In this document: positions 44,246-54,372 of the stretch, one piece after another | Layout of the letters: each line of letters begins with the position of its first letter | Numbering within the stretch: the first letter of the stretch is position 1 | NCBI RefSeq assembly: GCF_029625215.1 | Contig: NZ_CP121197.1 | Coordinates: forward strand, 2,108,001-2,172,000 | From: Aurantibacillus circumpalustris | Lineage (GTDB): Bacteria > Bacteroidota > Bacteroidia > B-17B0 > Aurantibacillaceae | Direction of reading: 5' to 3' | Length of the DNA stretch: 64,000 nucleotides | Position numbers and translations under genes: made by a program | The notes under the pieces: model-generated | Told to the model about the DNA's origin: nothing | Databases searched by the model: none | Seen by the model: only the letters and a program-made list of their open reading frames with translations

Positions 44246-45340
44246 TTAAAAATAATTTATCGGATTGGTATTAATTTTCGATAAATGGATTGCAAATGTA
44301 GTAAATTTTTTCTGAATTATATCATAAAAAATTTCTGGTGTAAATTGTTCTGATTCATAGTGTCCTGTGTCTACCAATAGAAGTGTTTTTTCAGCATCAA
44401 AGTACTCGTGGTACTTAAAATCTGAGGTTATATAAGCATCAGCACCACTAGAAATCGCGTTTTTTAACAAAAACCGACCACTTCCGCCGCAAATTGCTAC
44501 CTTTTTTATGCTTTTTTGAAGTAAATGTGTGTGTTTAATGGTAGGCACCTGAAACACTTTTTTAACATGATTTAAAAAATCTATTTCCTTTAGGGGCTGC
44601 TCAAATTCACCAATCATACCACTACCAATTAGCGCATGCTTATTATCTAATGTGTATATATCATAAGCTATCTCTTCATAAGGATGTGAGCCTAGTAAAG
44701 CAGATATAATCTTTGTTTGATTTGCGGATTCAAATAGGGTTTCAATGCGTATTTCTTTTTCTTTGCTTAATTCATTGGCTTTGCCAATAAAGGGTTTGCT
44801 TTGTTCATTACCCCTAAAAGTTCCATTACCTTCTAAATTGAAACTACATTGATCGTAGTTACCAATATTACCGGCGCCTGCAGCAAATAAAGCTCTAAGA
44901 ACGAGTTCATGATGTGAAGCGGGAACGAAACTTACAATTTTTTTAAGTAGATTTTTTTTAGGAGCGAGTATCTTTACGTTCAGTAAGCCAAGTTTTTCAG
45001 CGATTTTATTATTAACACCCAGCCTAACGTTGTCCAAATTCGTATGACAAGCATAAATAGCGATATCATTTTTTATAGCCTTAATAATGGTGCGTTCTAT
45101 ATAAGTGCTTCCTGTTATTTTTTTTAAACCGCTAAAAATAATTGGATGATGTGCGATAATAAGATTACATTTTTTCGCGATTGCTTCGTCAACAATTTCC
45201 TCGGTGCAATCCAGTGTTAACAGTGCTCCCGTGGCTTGCTCATGTCTGTTGCCGGTTAATAAACCACAGTTGTCGTAATCTTCCTGATAACTTAGTGGTG
45301 CAAAAATTTCAAGTGCGTCTATTATTTCTCCTACTGTCAT
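44246..45340 (-). CDS. Nif3-like dinuclear metal-centre protein (DUF34)
   Basis: A 364-residue member of the Nif3/DUF34 family. Metal-binding residues are visible in NLIIAHHPIIFSGLKK and YACHTNLDN, and near the C terminus in ADAYITSDFKYHEYF and LLVDTGHYESEQF. The central 140-residue insertion gives the longer form found in many bacteria. It has been linked to GTP cyclohydrolase-like or metal-insertase roles, but its activity is unsettled. It is first in a two-gene unit with the zinc-ribbon gene. Confidence 0.92.
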   Translation of the reverse strand: MTVGEIIDALEIFAPLSYQEDYDNCGLLTGNRHEQATGALLTLDCTEEIVDEAIAKKCNLIIAHHPIIFSGLKKITGSTYIERTIIKAIKNDIAIYACHTNLDNVRLGVNNKIAEKLGLLNVKILAPKKNLLKKIVSFVPASHHELVLRALFAAGAGNIGNYDQCSFNLEGNGTFRGNEQSKPFIGKANELSKEKEIRIETLFESANQTKIISALLGSHPYEEIAYDIYTLDNKHALIGSGMIGEFEQPLKEIDFLNHVKKVFQVPTIKHTHLLQKSIKKVAICGGSGRFLLKNAISSGADAYITSDFKYHEYFDAEKTLLLVDTGHYESEQFTPEIFYDIIQKKFTTFAIHLSKINTNPINYF

Positions 45341-45352
45341 AAACGTGTGGTC

Positions 45353-45385
45353 AAAAAAAATCCCCTCAAATAGAGGGGATTAATA
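45353..45385 (-). terminator. terminator after PpiD-type gene
   Basis: ATCCCCTC-AAATA-GAGGGGAT stem flanked by A and T runs, between the foldase stop and the Nif3-like start on the minus strand. Confidence 0.88.
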
Positions 45386-45392
45386 AATAAAA

Positions 45393-47603
45393 TTAATCAA
45401 TTCTGGACTTATGAAATTCGATATCCGACATTTCTTTTAAGGCATAGAATGAATCAGAATCAGCTCTTCCGTTCAATTCTCGTTCCATGTCTTTCATTTG
45501 GTTTGTGTAATCTTTCATCTCAATGTTTTTCTCAACTGAATTAACTGCCAGTACAAACACACCATTAATTCCAGTAGTTATTTTACTGAGAGCTCCAGCT
45601 TTCGTACCAATTGCAGTTCCAACCATAATATTATCAGGACCAACGCCTTCAATCGTATTTTGTTGAGCTATTAAGTCAGAAGATTTTCTCACTTCTAAAC
45701 CAAGTTTTCCAGCAATTGCTTCAATGCTTTTGTCATTACCCGCTTTATTTTTGAATTCTTCAGTAAACATTTCTGCCTTCTTTGCCTGAGTTGCCTTCAT
45801 GGTAACATCATCCTTAACTTCTTCAAGCGGAAGAAGACCTTGGTTTTTAATACCGCTTAATTTTGCAACAACGTGCTTATCCGTCATAGTAAAAATTGTA
45901 ACGTCTCCTTTGTTAGCATTAAACGCCCATTTAACAAGTTCTTTTGCGCCGTCAAGCCCAGATACTTGATAATTACCTTCTTTAATATTGTTAGCCATGC
46001 GCGGAATAAGTTTCTGAGCAACAACTGCTTTATCAAACAATTCCGCTGTGTTGTTTTCTCCAGCAAACTGATTTGCAGTTGCGAAAACACGTTGGTTAGT
46101 TTCATCGCTAGGACCAATTAATTTAAAAATTTGAGCAACCCTGTAACTGTTGTGGCGAGTTTTACTTACATCCAATACCTCAATAATATGGTATCCAAAT
46201 TGAGTTTCAACTACAGAAATATTCCCTTTACTACCCATTAAACCAGCATTTTTGAATTGTTCCACAAACCCTTCATTTTCATCAAACCAGCCATAATCTC
46301 CACCATTTGTCTTGCTTCCACCGTCATCACTGTAATTTACAACCAGACTGTCGAAAGAAACTTTTTTAGCTTTTAAAAGAACCAAAATACTGTCAGCTTC
46401 ATTCTTTGCTTGTTCTAAACTACGTTTTGGTTTTTGTTGAGCATCATTAATTCCAACAAGAATGTGACGAATTCTAGCGCTATCAGCCATAGAGTTTATG
46501 CCTTGAAGTTTGTATATTTTAAAATAAGCACCTTCGTTATAAGGACCAAAAACGGTTCCTGCAGCAGATGTAAACACGCTTGAGTCACGAATAATCATTG
46601 ATTTCTTAGTAAAATTTTGGATCATAATAGATCCATTTTCACTTTCCTGAGCCATAAAAGAACTGTCGTCTCTTACCGATAAACCTTTGAATTCAGAAGC
46701 CACACGTTGTGCATCGTTCTCAATTTCAGCAAGATCTTCCTTACTTGGTAAAACATTAAATACAACATATTCAGCACTGCGAGTTGCCTCAGAGTTCATG
46801 TATTGGTAAGAATGTTCTTTGTAATATTTTTGAATATCAGAATCCGTAACCTTAACCACAGTATCACTCACTGAATCAAAACGTTTTATAATATAAGAAA
46901 GTTCTCTTTTTTGATTTTGATTTTGATAGTTTTGTTTTGCTTCTGCCTTTGTAACGTAAAGACCTTTTGTTATTAATGCTCTGAACTTTTCAAAATAACG
47001 AGAGTCTTTTACCTGCTCTTCCATACTACGAACCGCCATTTCATTTTCTCCAGTTACGTTTTGTACTGCCTGTCTCCATTTTAATGGGTCAAGTGAACCA
47101 TCCGGGCGCGAAAATTGTTCGTTTATCTTACCAGTATTGGGATCAGTTAAGTTCTGAATAATTGATTGAGCAGGGTTTACAACAACACTTTCATAAAGCT
47201 CATCATCTCCAACCGCAATACCGATTTTATTAAACTGTGGTTTCATAACCAGGTCAATAATGTACTGTTGCCAAATGCCCTCAATTACCTGAGTTTTAGT
47301 AGATTCATCAACATCACGACCTTGATTTCTTTGACGGTAGTTGTTTAACTGGTTTTCGAATTTCATTAGAAATTCGTTCCTGTCAATTTTTTTACCATTG
47401 ATAGAACCGGCATAATTCAAATCACTTCCACCAAAAATGGAAGCCCCTGAACCTAAAAGACTTTCTAAAATAAAAATTAAGAGGGCAACTCCTACTATAG
47501 AGACCAGTAAACCCGTTCTTCTTCTGATTTTTTCTAGAACAGACACCTGTTCTTTTTTTCTTTCTGTATCAACTTGTTGCTGAACGTTTTTTTGCTTATT
47601 CAT
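45393..47603 (-). CDS. PpiD/SurA-type periplasmic peptidyl-prolyl isomerase
   Basis: A 736-residue inner-membrane-anchored foldase. One N-terminal membrane segment (RTGLLVSIVGVALLIFILES) is followed by a SurA_N-type chaperone region (DVDESTKTQVIEGIWQQYII), a parvulin domain in the middle (ARIRHILVGINDAQQ ... SDDGGSKTNGGDYGWFDEN ... ETQFGYHIIEVLDVSKTR) and a second helical/PPIase-like region. It should help fold outer-membrane and secreted proteins as they leave the Sec channel. It has its own promoter and terminator. Confidence 0.92.
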   Translation of the reverse strand: MNKQKNVQQQVDTERKKEQVSVLEKIRRRTGLLVSIVGVALLIFILESLLGSGASIFGGSDLNYAGSINGKKIDRNEFLMKFENQLNNYRQRNQGRDVDESTKTQVIEGIWQQYIIDLVMKPQFNKIGIAVGDDELYESVVVNPAQSIIQNLTDPNTGKINEQFSRPDGSLDPLKWRQAVQNVTGENEMAVRSMEEQVKDSRYFEKFRALITKGLYVTKAEAKQNYQNQNQKRELSYIIKRFDSVSDTVVKVTDSDIQKYYKEHSYQYMNSEATRSAEYVVFNVLPSKEDLAEIENDAQRVASEFKGLSVRDDSSFMAQESENGSIMIQNFTKKSMIIRDSSVFTSAAGTVFGPYNEGAYFKIYKLQGINSMADSARIRHILVGINDAQQKPKRSLEQAKNEADSILVLLKAKKVSFDSLVVNYSDDGGSKTNGGDYGWFDENEGFVEQFKNAGLMGSKGNISVVETQFGYHIIEVLDVSKTRHNSYRVAQIFKLIGPSDETNQRVFATANQFAGENNTAELFDKAVVAQKLIPRMANNIKEGNYQVSGLDGAKELVKWAFNANKGDVTIFTMTDKHVVAKLSGIKNQGLLPLEEVKDDVTMKATQAKKAEMFTEEFKNKAGNDKSIEAIAGKLGLEVRKSSDLIAQQNTIEGVGPDNIMVGTAIGTKAGALSKITTGINGVFVLAVNSVEKNIEMKDYTNQMKDMERELNGRADSDSFYALKEMSDIEFHKSRID

Positions 47604-47633
47604 TATTTTAGATTACAAATTTTTTAAGACTTG

Positions 47634-47641
47634 CAAAGATA
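47634..47641 (-). promoter_or_regulatory. -7 box upstream of PpiD-type gene
   Basis: TATCTTTG on the minus strand, a full TAnnTTTG match 30 bases before the start codon. Confidence 0.55.
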
Positions 47642-47846
47642 GTAGTTTAGGTGAAATAGAAAAATGCATCTGCTAAATGTATTTAACTGAAAATAAACGA
47701 AATACAATCTTTGCGCCTTTATTAGGCCTAAAATTGCAACAAAATTCAAACTTTGCATTTTTTTCAACACTTAAAAAACAAGCAATATTAAATTCTTAAA
47801 TTTATTCGATTCTTAAATTGACCTTAATCAATACGATATTCTACCT

Positions 47847-50800
47847 ATGTTCTTAATTTTTGACACCGAAACAACAGGTTTACCAAGAAATTATAACGCT
47901 CCTGTTTCTGATTCTGACAACTGGCCGCGCATGGTACAAATTGCTTGGCAGTTGCACGATGCACAAGGCAATTTATTAGAGAACGATTCAATTATTGTAA
48001 AACCAGAAGGCTACTCCATTCCTTTTGCAACCATTCAAATTCATGGTATCACTAACGAAAGGGCTAATGAAGAAGGAAGGAATTTAAAAGAAACACTACA
48101 AAAGTTTAGCGAAGCGGTTGCCAAATCAACGTATTTATGCGGACATAATATTGAGTTTGATATTAATATTATTGGTGCTGAATTGTTTCGTTGCGGGATA
48201 GAAAATCTTCTTGAAACTAAAGCTAGTATTGATACTAAAAACGATCAAACAACCGAATTTTGCGCAATTTCCGGTGGAAGAGGGGGTAAATTTAAATGGC
48301 CAACCTTAACCGAATTACATCAAAAGCTATTTAATAAAGGTTTTGATGAAGCTCACAATGCGGCGTTTGACGTTGCGGCTACCGCTAAAGTGTTTTTCGA
48401 AATCATTAAACGGGGTATTACCAAAGTACGTGAAATTACCTCAGAGCTACTACCACTATTAAATTACCAAGCACCCGATTTTTCTGAATTAGCAAAGCAC
48501 GAAGCGTATTGGCGAGAAAGAAAAACTCTCGAAGAGAAACAAAGAGAAGAATTAAAAAAGAAGGAAGAGGCAGAAAAGAAAGTTAATGCAGGAGAAGCAA
48601 CTCATGCGGGTGCTTCTCATTTCAATTTTAGTCATTTACATAACCATACTCAGTTCTCTGTACTACAATCTACAAGTGATGTTACATCTCTTGTGGCTAA
48701 AGCGCTAGAGTTCGGAAGTCCCGGCGTAGCGCTTACCGACCATGGTAATATGTACGGCGCATTTTTATTTTGGAAAGAAATAGATGGGCAGAATAAAAAA
48801 ATAAAAGAGCACAATGCCACTCTCGCTGAGGATGCAGAAAAGAAACAAGAGTTAAAGTGTATAATCGGTTGTGAGGTAAATATTTGTGTTGATCACAAAG
48901 ACAAAACAAAAAAAGATAACGGTAACACACAGGTTTTAATTGCCAAGAATAGAAAAGGTTACGAAAATTTATGCCGCATTAGTTCTATTGGTTTGATAGA
49001 TGGAGCCTATTATGTTCCAAGGATTGATAAGGATATACTTGAAAAATATAAAGAAGGATTAATTGCAACAACAGGCTCATTAAATTCTGAAGTGCCATAC
49101 ACAATTATTAATCTTGGTGAACAGCAGGGTGAAGCGGCATTCTTATGGTATAAAGAACAATTTGGCGAAGATTTTTATGTAGAAATAAACCGTCAGTATC
49201 AAACCAAAGATGAAGAGTACGCTAACGAAAAATTATTAGCATTCGCGCGAAAACACAATGTGCCTTATTTTGCAGCCAATAGTAATTATTACATTGATAA
49301 AAAAGGTTCTGAAGCGCATGATATTTTATTGTGCGTTAAAGATGGAGAGAAAAAAAGTACAGCTGTTGGAAAAGGTAAAGGTTTACGCTACGGTATGCCA
49401 AATCAGGAATTTTATTTTAAATCTCCGGCAGAAATGGCGGTACTTTTCAAAGATCTTCCTGAAGCCTTGCACAACACCAATCTTATTGTAGATAAAATTG
49501 AACAATTCAAATTAGGTCGGGAAGTTCTACTTCCAAAATTTGAAATAGCACAAGATTTTATTGATGGAAAAAAAGAAGAGATTGATGCGTCATTTCAAAG
49601 AATTGTTGCGTCAAAAGAAAAACAATGGCAGGAAAAAAATTACAGCGATGTCGTAATTAATGACCTTAAAGCTGAGATGCGGATTATTGCTGAACAGTTT
49701 GTTTACATGACAGAGTTAACATACATCGGCGCAGCAAAACGTTACCCTGATTTAACGCCTGAAATTAAAGAACGCATCGATTTTGAATTAGCTACTATTG
49801 AAAGAATGGGATATCCCGGTTACTTTTTAATTGTAGCCGATTTTATTAGTGAAGCTAGACGTTTAGGCGTTTCCGTTGGTCCGGGACGTGGATCGGCTGC
49901 TGGTTCTGCGATTGCCTATTGTTTAGGAATTACAAATGTAGATCCCATTAAGTTTGATTTACTCTTTGAGCGTTTCTTAAATCCAGATCGTATTTCAATG
50001 CCCGATATTGATATTGATTTTGATGATGAAGGTCGTGGCAAAGTAATTGATTATGTAATTAATAAATACGGATCTAACCAGGTTGCGCAAATTATTACCT
50101 ATGGAACAATGGGCGGTAAGTCTGCCATCAAAGATACAGCAAGGGTTTTAGACTTACCTCTTGATGATGCGAACCGTCTCACAAAAATGTTTCCAGATAG
50201 TTTAGATGCTAAACTAAAAGCATTATTAAAGCCAGGAGGAATTGATGTAAAATATTTAGGCAAGATAGAAGGCAAACGCGAGGTCATTGATCAATCACAC
50301 ACATTCAGAAAATTAGCAGAGGAAAAAACGCCAGAAGCCGACGTTTTAAAACAAGCCTACGAATTAGAAGGTTGCTTGCGTAACACGGGTATTCATGCTT
50401 GCGGCGTTATCATCACACCGGGTGAAATGGTGAAGTACGTTCCTGTTACAAAGGGAAAAGAAAGTGAAATGCTCGTAACCCAATTTGATAACTCTGTGGC
50501 AGAAAGCGCCGGTTTATTAAAAATGGACTTTCTTGGCTTACGTACATTAACCATTATTAAAGATGCCATCTCTTTCATCAAACAAACAAAAGGCATTGAA
50601 ATTGATATTGACGCGATTTCTCTTGAAGATGAAAAGACCTACGAACTTTTTCAACGTGGTGAAACCAACGGTATTTTCCAGTATGAAAGTGCTGGAATGC
50701 AAAAATCTTTGAAGGAATTAAAACCCGATGCATTCACTGATTTAATTGCAATGAATGCACTTTACCGTCCGGGTCCTATTGCATACATTCCTAATTACAT

Positions 50801-52337
50801 TAATCGTAAACATGGTCGAGAGCTTGTTACCTATGACTTAGAGGGAATGGATGAGTTTTTGAAAGAGACTTATGGCATTACGGTTTATCAGGAACAGGTA
50901 ATGCGTTTGAGTCAGAAACTTGCAAACTTTACCAAAGGTGACGCCGACGTTTTGAGGAAGGCTATGGGTAAGAAGGATAAAAAAACGCTGGATAAATTAA
51001 AGCCTTTATTTATTGAAAACGCAACCAAAAATGGTCATGACGCCACAGTGCTTGAAAAAGTTTGGAAAGATTGGGAGGCCTTTGCTTCTTATGCTTTCAA
51101 CAAATCGCATTCAACATGTTATGCTTATGTTGCTTTTCAAACTGCTTATTTAAAAGCGCATTATCCAAGCGAATACATGGCTTCTACTTTAAATCATTCA
51201 GGAAGCATTGAAGCCATTTCTTTTTTTATGGAAGAATGTAAACGCATGGGCATTCGTGTATTAGGTCCTGATATTAACGAAGGATTTTCAAAATTCATGG
51301 TAACTCCTAATGGGGATATTCGCTTTGGAATGGCCAGTATTAAAGGAGTAGGGGAGAACACTGTAAAAAATATTATTGATCAGCGAAACGAAAATGGAAA
51401 TTTTGTTTCAGTATTTGATCTCGCACAAAGATTGGATAGTAAAAGCATTAATAAAAAATCTCTAGAAGGTCTCGCGCTTGCTGGTGGCTTCGATAGTTTT
51501 GTAGGGGTGCACCGTGCCATGTTTTTTGTGCCGGATATTGCAGATGGTTTAACGCTGACGGACAAAATGATTAAGTACAGTAACCAAATGAGCAATGGTA
51601 ACGATACTTCGCAAGCGAGTTTATTTGGTGGCGATGATGAAATTGAAATTACTGAACCGCAGTTGCCAACTAAAGTAGAACCTTGGAGTGCGCTTGAACA
51701 ATTGAGCCGTGAAAAAGAGGTGGTTGGGTTTTTTATTAGCGGACATCCTTTAGATCCGTTTAAAACGGTGATTGAACATCGCTGCAATGCGAACTGTGCG
51801 CAATTGAAAGCAGGACTAGAACCTTTTAAAAATCGCGAAGTTATTTTTGGTGGTATTGTTATTGGTTTTGAAAATCGTACCAGTAAAACAGGTAATGCCT
51901 TTGGTAAACTCATTATTGAAGATTACAACGGAACGGTAGAGATAATGCTATTTGGTAAAGATTTTATCGAGTACAATAAATACATGGTGCAAGGACTTTT
52001 TATTTTTGTAAAAGCACGTGTGCAAGAACGTTACAATCAACCTGGAAGTCTTGAGATTAAACTCAGTAAAATTGAGTTATTAGATGAGGTAAAGAAAAAT
52101 GCCTTCAATCTCATTAAACTAAAAATTAAACTCAGTAAGCTCGATGAGGCAATGGTTTTGAAATTAGAAGGCTTGATGAATCGTTTCGAAGGTAAGAGCA
52201 GTGTTGAGTTTTATGTGGAAGACGAAGAACAACACCAAAACATAAAATTATTTTCTAAGAAAAATAAAATAGCAATCGATAATGAGTTTTTAATGGAGTT
52301 GGAAAAGTTCACCGAAGTGCAATATGATTTGAATTAA
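47847..52337 (+). CDS. dnaE: DNA polymerase III alpha subunit with fused 3'-5' exonuclease
   Basis: The replicative polymerase, 1496 residues. Residues 1-200 are a DnaQ/epsilon-like DEDDh exonuclease: D6 and E8 in FDTETTGL, GHNIEFDI, and HNAAFDVAATA. A charged linker leads to the PHP domain (FSHLHNHTQFSVLQ, LTDHGNMYGAF). The polymerase core contains SVGPGRGSAAGS and the palm aspartates in PDIDIDFDDEGR. A helix-hairpin-helix and OB fold follow (EVIFGGIVIGFENRTSKTGN). The exonuclease fusion is known in Bacteroidota. The ATG at 47847 directly opens the exonuclease strand. Confidence 0.97.
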   Translation: MFLIFDTETTGLPRNYNAPVSDSDNWPRMVQIAWQLHDAQGNLLENDSIIVKPEGYSIPFATIQIHGITNERANEEGRNLKETLQKFSEAVAKSTYLCGHNIEFDINIIGAELFRCGIENLLETKASIDTKNDQTTEFCAISGGRGGKFKWPTLTELHQKLFNKGFDEAHNAAFDVAATAKVFFEIIKRGITKVREITSELLPLLNYQAPDFSELAKHEAYWRERKTLEEKQREELKKKEEAEKKVNAGEATHAGASHFNFSHLHNHTQFSVLQSTSDVTSLVAKALEFGSPGVALTDHGNMYGAFLFWKEIDGQNKKIKEHNATLAEDAEKKQELKCIIGCEVNICVDHKDKTKKDNGNTQVLIAKNRKGYENLCRISSIGLIDGAYYVPRIDKDILEKYKEGLIATTGSLNSEVPYTIINLGEQQGEAAFLWYKEQFGEDFYVEINRQYQTKDEEYANEKLLAFARKHNVPYFAANSNYYIDKKGSEAHDILLCVKDGEKKSTAVGKGKGLRYGMPNQEFYFKSPAEMAVLFKDLPEALHNTNLIVDKIEQFKLGREVLLPKFEIAQDFIDGKKEEIDASFQRIVASKEKQWQEKNYSDVVINDLKAEMRIIAEQFVYMTELTYIGAAKRYPDLTPEIKERIDFELATIERMGYPGYFLIVADFISEARRLGVSVGPGRGSAAGSAIAYCLGITNVDPIKFDLLFERFLNPDRISMPDIDIDFDDEGRGKVIDYVINKYGSNQVAQIITYGTMGGKSAIKDTARVLDLPLDDANRLTKMFPDSLDAKLKALLKPGGIDVKYLGKIEGKREVIDQSHTFRKLAEEKTPEADVLKQAYELEGCLRNTGIHACGVIITPGEMVKYVPVTKGKESEMLVTQFDNSVAESAGLLKMDFLGLRTLTIIKDAISFIKQTKGIEIDIDAISLEDEKTYELFQRGETNGIFQYESAGMQKSLKELKPDAFTDLIAMNALYRPGPIAYIPNYINRKHGRELVTYDLEGMDEFLKETYGITVYQEQVMRLSQKLANFTKGDADVLRKAMGKKDKKTLDKLKPLFIENATKNGHDATVLEKVWKDWEAFASYAFNKSHSTCYAYVAFQTAYLKAHYPSEYMASTLNHSGSIEAISFFMEECKRMGIRVLGPDINEGFSKFMVTPNGDIRFGMASIKGVGENTVKNIIDQRNENGNFVSVFDLAQRLDSKSINKKSLEGLALAGGFDSFVGVHRAMFFVPDIADGLTLTDKMIKYSNQMSNGNDTSQASLFGGDDEIEITEPQLPTKVEPWSALEQLSREKEVVGFFISGHPLDPFKTVIEHRCNANCAQLKAGLEPFKNREVIFGGIVIGFENRTSKTGNAFGKLIIEDYNGTVEIMLFGKDFIEYNKYMVQGLFIFVKARVQERYNQPGSLEIKLSKIELLDEVKKNAFNLIKLKIKLSKLDEAMVLKLEGLMNRFEGKSSVEFYVEDEEQHQNIKLFSKKNKIAIDNEFLMELEKFTEVQYDLN

Positions 52338-52356
52338 GAGACACCTAAATTTTTTT

Positions 52357-52387
52357 AAAAAAACCAGTGCTAGCACTGGTTTTTTTG
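52357..52387 (+). terminator. dnaE terminator
   Basis: ACCAGTGC-TAGCACTGGT near-perfect stem with A-run before and T7 after. Confidence 0.9.
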
Positions 52388-52423
52388 TTATGTTTATAGC
52401 TTAAACTTTTATCCAAAAATCCA

Positions 52424-53266
52424 ATGAAAAATTTTATTCTTTCCTTAGCGGTAATGATTTCTACGAGTATGTTTTCGCAAATTTCTCTCAATCACACGCA
52501 TAGTGAGAGACGCTTTCTCACAAAGCTCGATTACGGAGGGTATGTATTTTATAGTATTAATCCCGCAACAGAAACTATTGATCTATTCGATCCGGGTTCG
52601 AATACGTTAATAAATGCGATTGCCGTTCCAAATTTTACGACCGCGGACCTTACTGAAATTTATTTGAGTGATAATTTATTCGACACAGATAACCTGATTG
52701 AGTTTTTACTTTTTAGAGTGCGTCCGAATAATACACTCGATCTTGAAATTTATAATGAATTAGGAACACTTATTTTTTCAGCTACAAACTGCGCTGCCCT
52801 CAATTACATTAGTGGCTCTATGCACATTCCCGTTTTTAGAAATGATAATATGATTTTTTTCGACGGTATGAGTGCCAAGATGCGCGTTGCGAAGGTAATA
52901 TCCCCATATGTTTACACCTATGAGGTGTATTATCTACCTGGTTCTCTTCCTTGTATTGAGTGTTCCCCTGGAGGAGTGACCGTTGGTAATAAATCAAACA
53001 AGATAAGTAAATCAGAAGTTAATTTTTTTCCAAATCCAGTTAAAGATGAAGAACGCTTGAAATTAAATTACTCTATCCCAGCGACGACAAAAAACGCACG
53101 GGTTAAAATTTATGATATGAATGGAAAGCTAATGGATGATCTCCGCATATCTTCTGGATCTGATTATATTTTATTACCCTCTTCATACGATAACGGCTTG
53201 TATTTATATTCTTTAGAAATCGACGGAAAAGTAATTAAAAACGAAAAAATTATTCTTGATAAATAA
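52424..53266 (+). CDS. secreted protein with T9SS sorting domain
   Basis: A 280-residue exported protein. A signal peptide (MKNFILSLAVMISTSMFSQ) is followed by about 160 residues of beta-rich sequence (GYVFYSINPATETIDLFDPG, LLFRVRPNNTLDLEIYNELG) without a recognised family. It ends in a T9SS type A domain (VNFFPNPVKDEERLKLNY ... DNGLYLYSLEIDGKVIKNEK). Two cysteines (PCIECSPGG) lie before the sorting domain. It is monocistronic with its own terminator. Confidence 0.78.
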   Translation: MKNFILSLAVMISTSMFSQISLNHTHSERRFLTKLDYGGYVFYSINPATETIDLFDPGSNTLINAIAVPNFTTADLTEIYLSDNLFDTDNLIEFLLFRVRPNNTLDLEIYNELGTLIFSATNCAALNYISGSMHIPVFRNDNMIFFDGMSAKMRVAKVISPYVYTYEVYYLPGSLPCIECSPGGVTVGNKSNKISKSEVNFFPNPVKDEERLKLNYSIPATTKNARVKIYDMNGKLMDDLRISSGSDYILLPSSYDNGLYLYSLEIDGKVIKNEKIILDK

Positions 53267-53349
53267 TTTTAAGAACGCGTTTCCTGCTTTGGATAAGTTT
53301 TAATATAACACCAGATGTTTCGAAAATGGTGCAAAACATAATTATAATT

Positions 53350-53377
53350 AACCAGCCTAAAAGCTGGTTTTTTTTAT
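53350..53377 (+). terminator. terminator after T9SS gene
   Basis: AACCAGC-CTAAAA-GCTGGTT stem followed by T8. Confidence 0.88.
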
Positions 53378-53404
53378 TATGTTTATATCTTAAACCCCAG
53401 CAAA

Positions 53405-54370
53405 ATGGAAATTATACACAACAGAGAATTTAAAAAACTCCTAAAGTTTAACGGTGATCACAGTACCTTAGTTGGACTGCGTATCTTAAACAATGTATTA
53501 AAAGTGATTACACTCGGATTGTACTACCCTTGGGCCCGAGCTTCTGTATTGCAATACATGTATGGTGAAGCAGAGTATTTGGAAACAAGATTTGTATTTC
53601 ACGGAACGGGAAAAGAAATGTTTAGAGGTTTTATAAAAGCGCTTGCCATTTTTCTCGTACTTTATGGGTTTTTGTTTTTTTGTATTTTCACAAAACAGCC
53701 AATGATGGCAGTTGTAGGTGGTATCGTTTTCTATATTGGTATTTTATTGCTTGTTCCACTTGCAATTCATGGTTCGCAACGTTACCGTTTATCACGAACA
53801 TCCTGGAGAGGCATTCACTTTGGCTACAGAGGTGATTTAAAAGAATTTGTTAAGTTGTTTATTGGACATGGCTTACTTAGCATGTTAACATTGGGTATAT
53901 ATGGCCCTTGGTTCAGGGTTAAAATGAAAGAATATATTTATGGCAATATGCGTTTCGGAAATATTGAATTTAAATTCACTGGAAAGGGTGGCGATCTTTT
54001 TTTAATTCGTTTAAAGGGAATCTTTTTATCCATTATCACTTTGGGTATTTACTCATTTTGGTTTTTAAAGGAGCTGGTTGAATTTGAATTAAAAAATATA
54101 AAAATTATTCAGGACGGTGTAGAAATTAATATGCGCTCAACACTTTCGGCTGGAAAAATTTTCGGAATGGTTTTTGTAAATTATTTAATTGTCATCTTCA
54201 CCTTGGGTTTAGCTACAGGAGTTGCAATAAATAGAATTATGCGCGTTGCTTTTGAAAATATTGAATTTGATCTTCCAATTAATCCAGATAAATTAATGCA
54301 AACCGAAGATGAATACAAAGATGCTACAGGTGATGACCTTGCGGGGATGTTGGATATTGATTTCGCTTAA
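53405..54370 (+). CDS. DUF898 (YjgN-type) membrane protein
   Basis: A 321-residue inner-membrane protein made of three related units. Each starts with a GNGxx-like soluble stretch and a helix ending in WARA or W-R-K type motifs (ITLGLYYPWARASV, MLTLGIYGPWFRVKMKEY, IITLGIYSFWFLKELVEF). This three-fold pattern defines DUF898/YjgN. Its function is unknown. It is followed after two bases by an M48 peptidase gene; this pair is common and suggests a shared role in membrane quality control. Confidence 0.9.
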   Translation: MEIIHNREFKKLLKFNGDHSTLVGLRILNNVLKVITLGLYYPWARASVLQYMYGEAEYLETRFVFHGTGKEMFRGFIKALAIFLVLYGFLFFCIFTKQPMMAVVGGIVFYIGILLLVPLAIHGSQRYRLSRTSWRGIHFGYRGDLKEFVKLFIGHGLLSMLTLGIYGPWFRVKMKEYIYGNMRFGNIEFKFTGKGGDLFLIRLKGIFLSIITLGIYSFWFLKELVEFELKNIKIIQDGVEINMRSTLSAGKIFGMVFVNYLIVIFTLGLATGVAINRIMRVAFENIEFDLPINPDKLMQTEDEYKDATGDDLAGMLDIDFA

Positions 54371-54372
54371 TA

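Noticed and set aside
51380-51913. 177-codon minus-strand frame within dnaE
   Set aside because: Shadow of the highly conserved dnaE frame; Ser/Pro-rich antisense composition.
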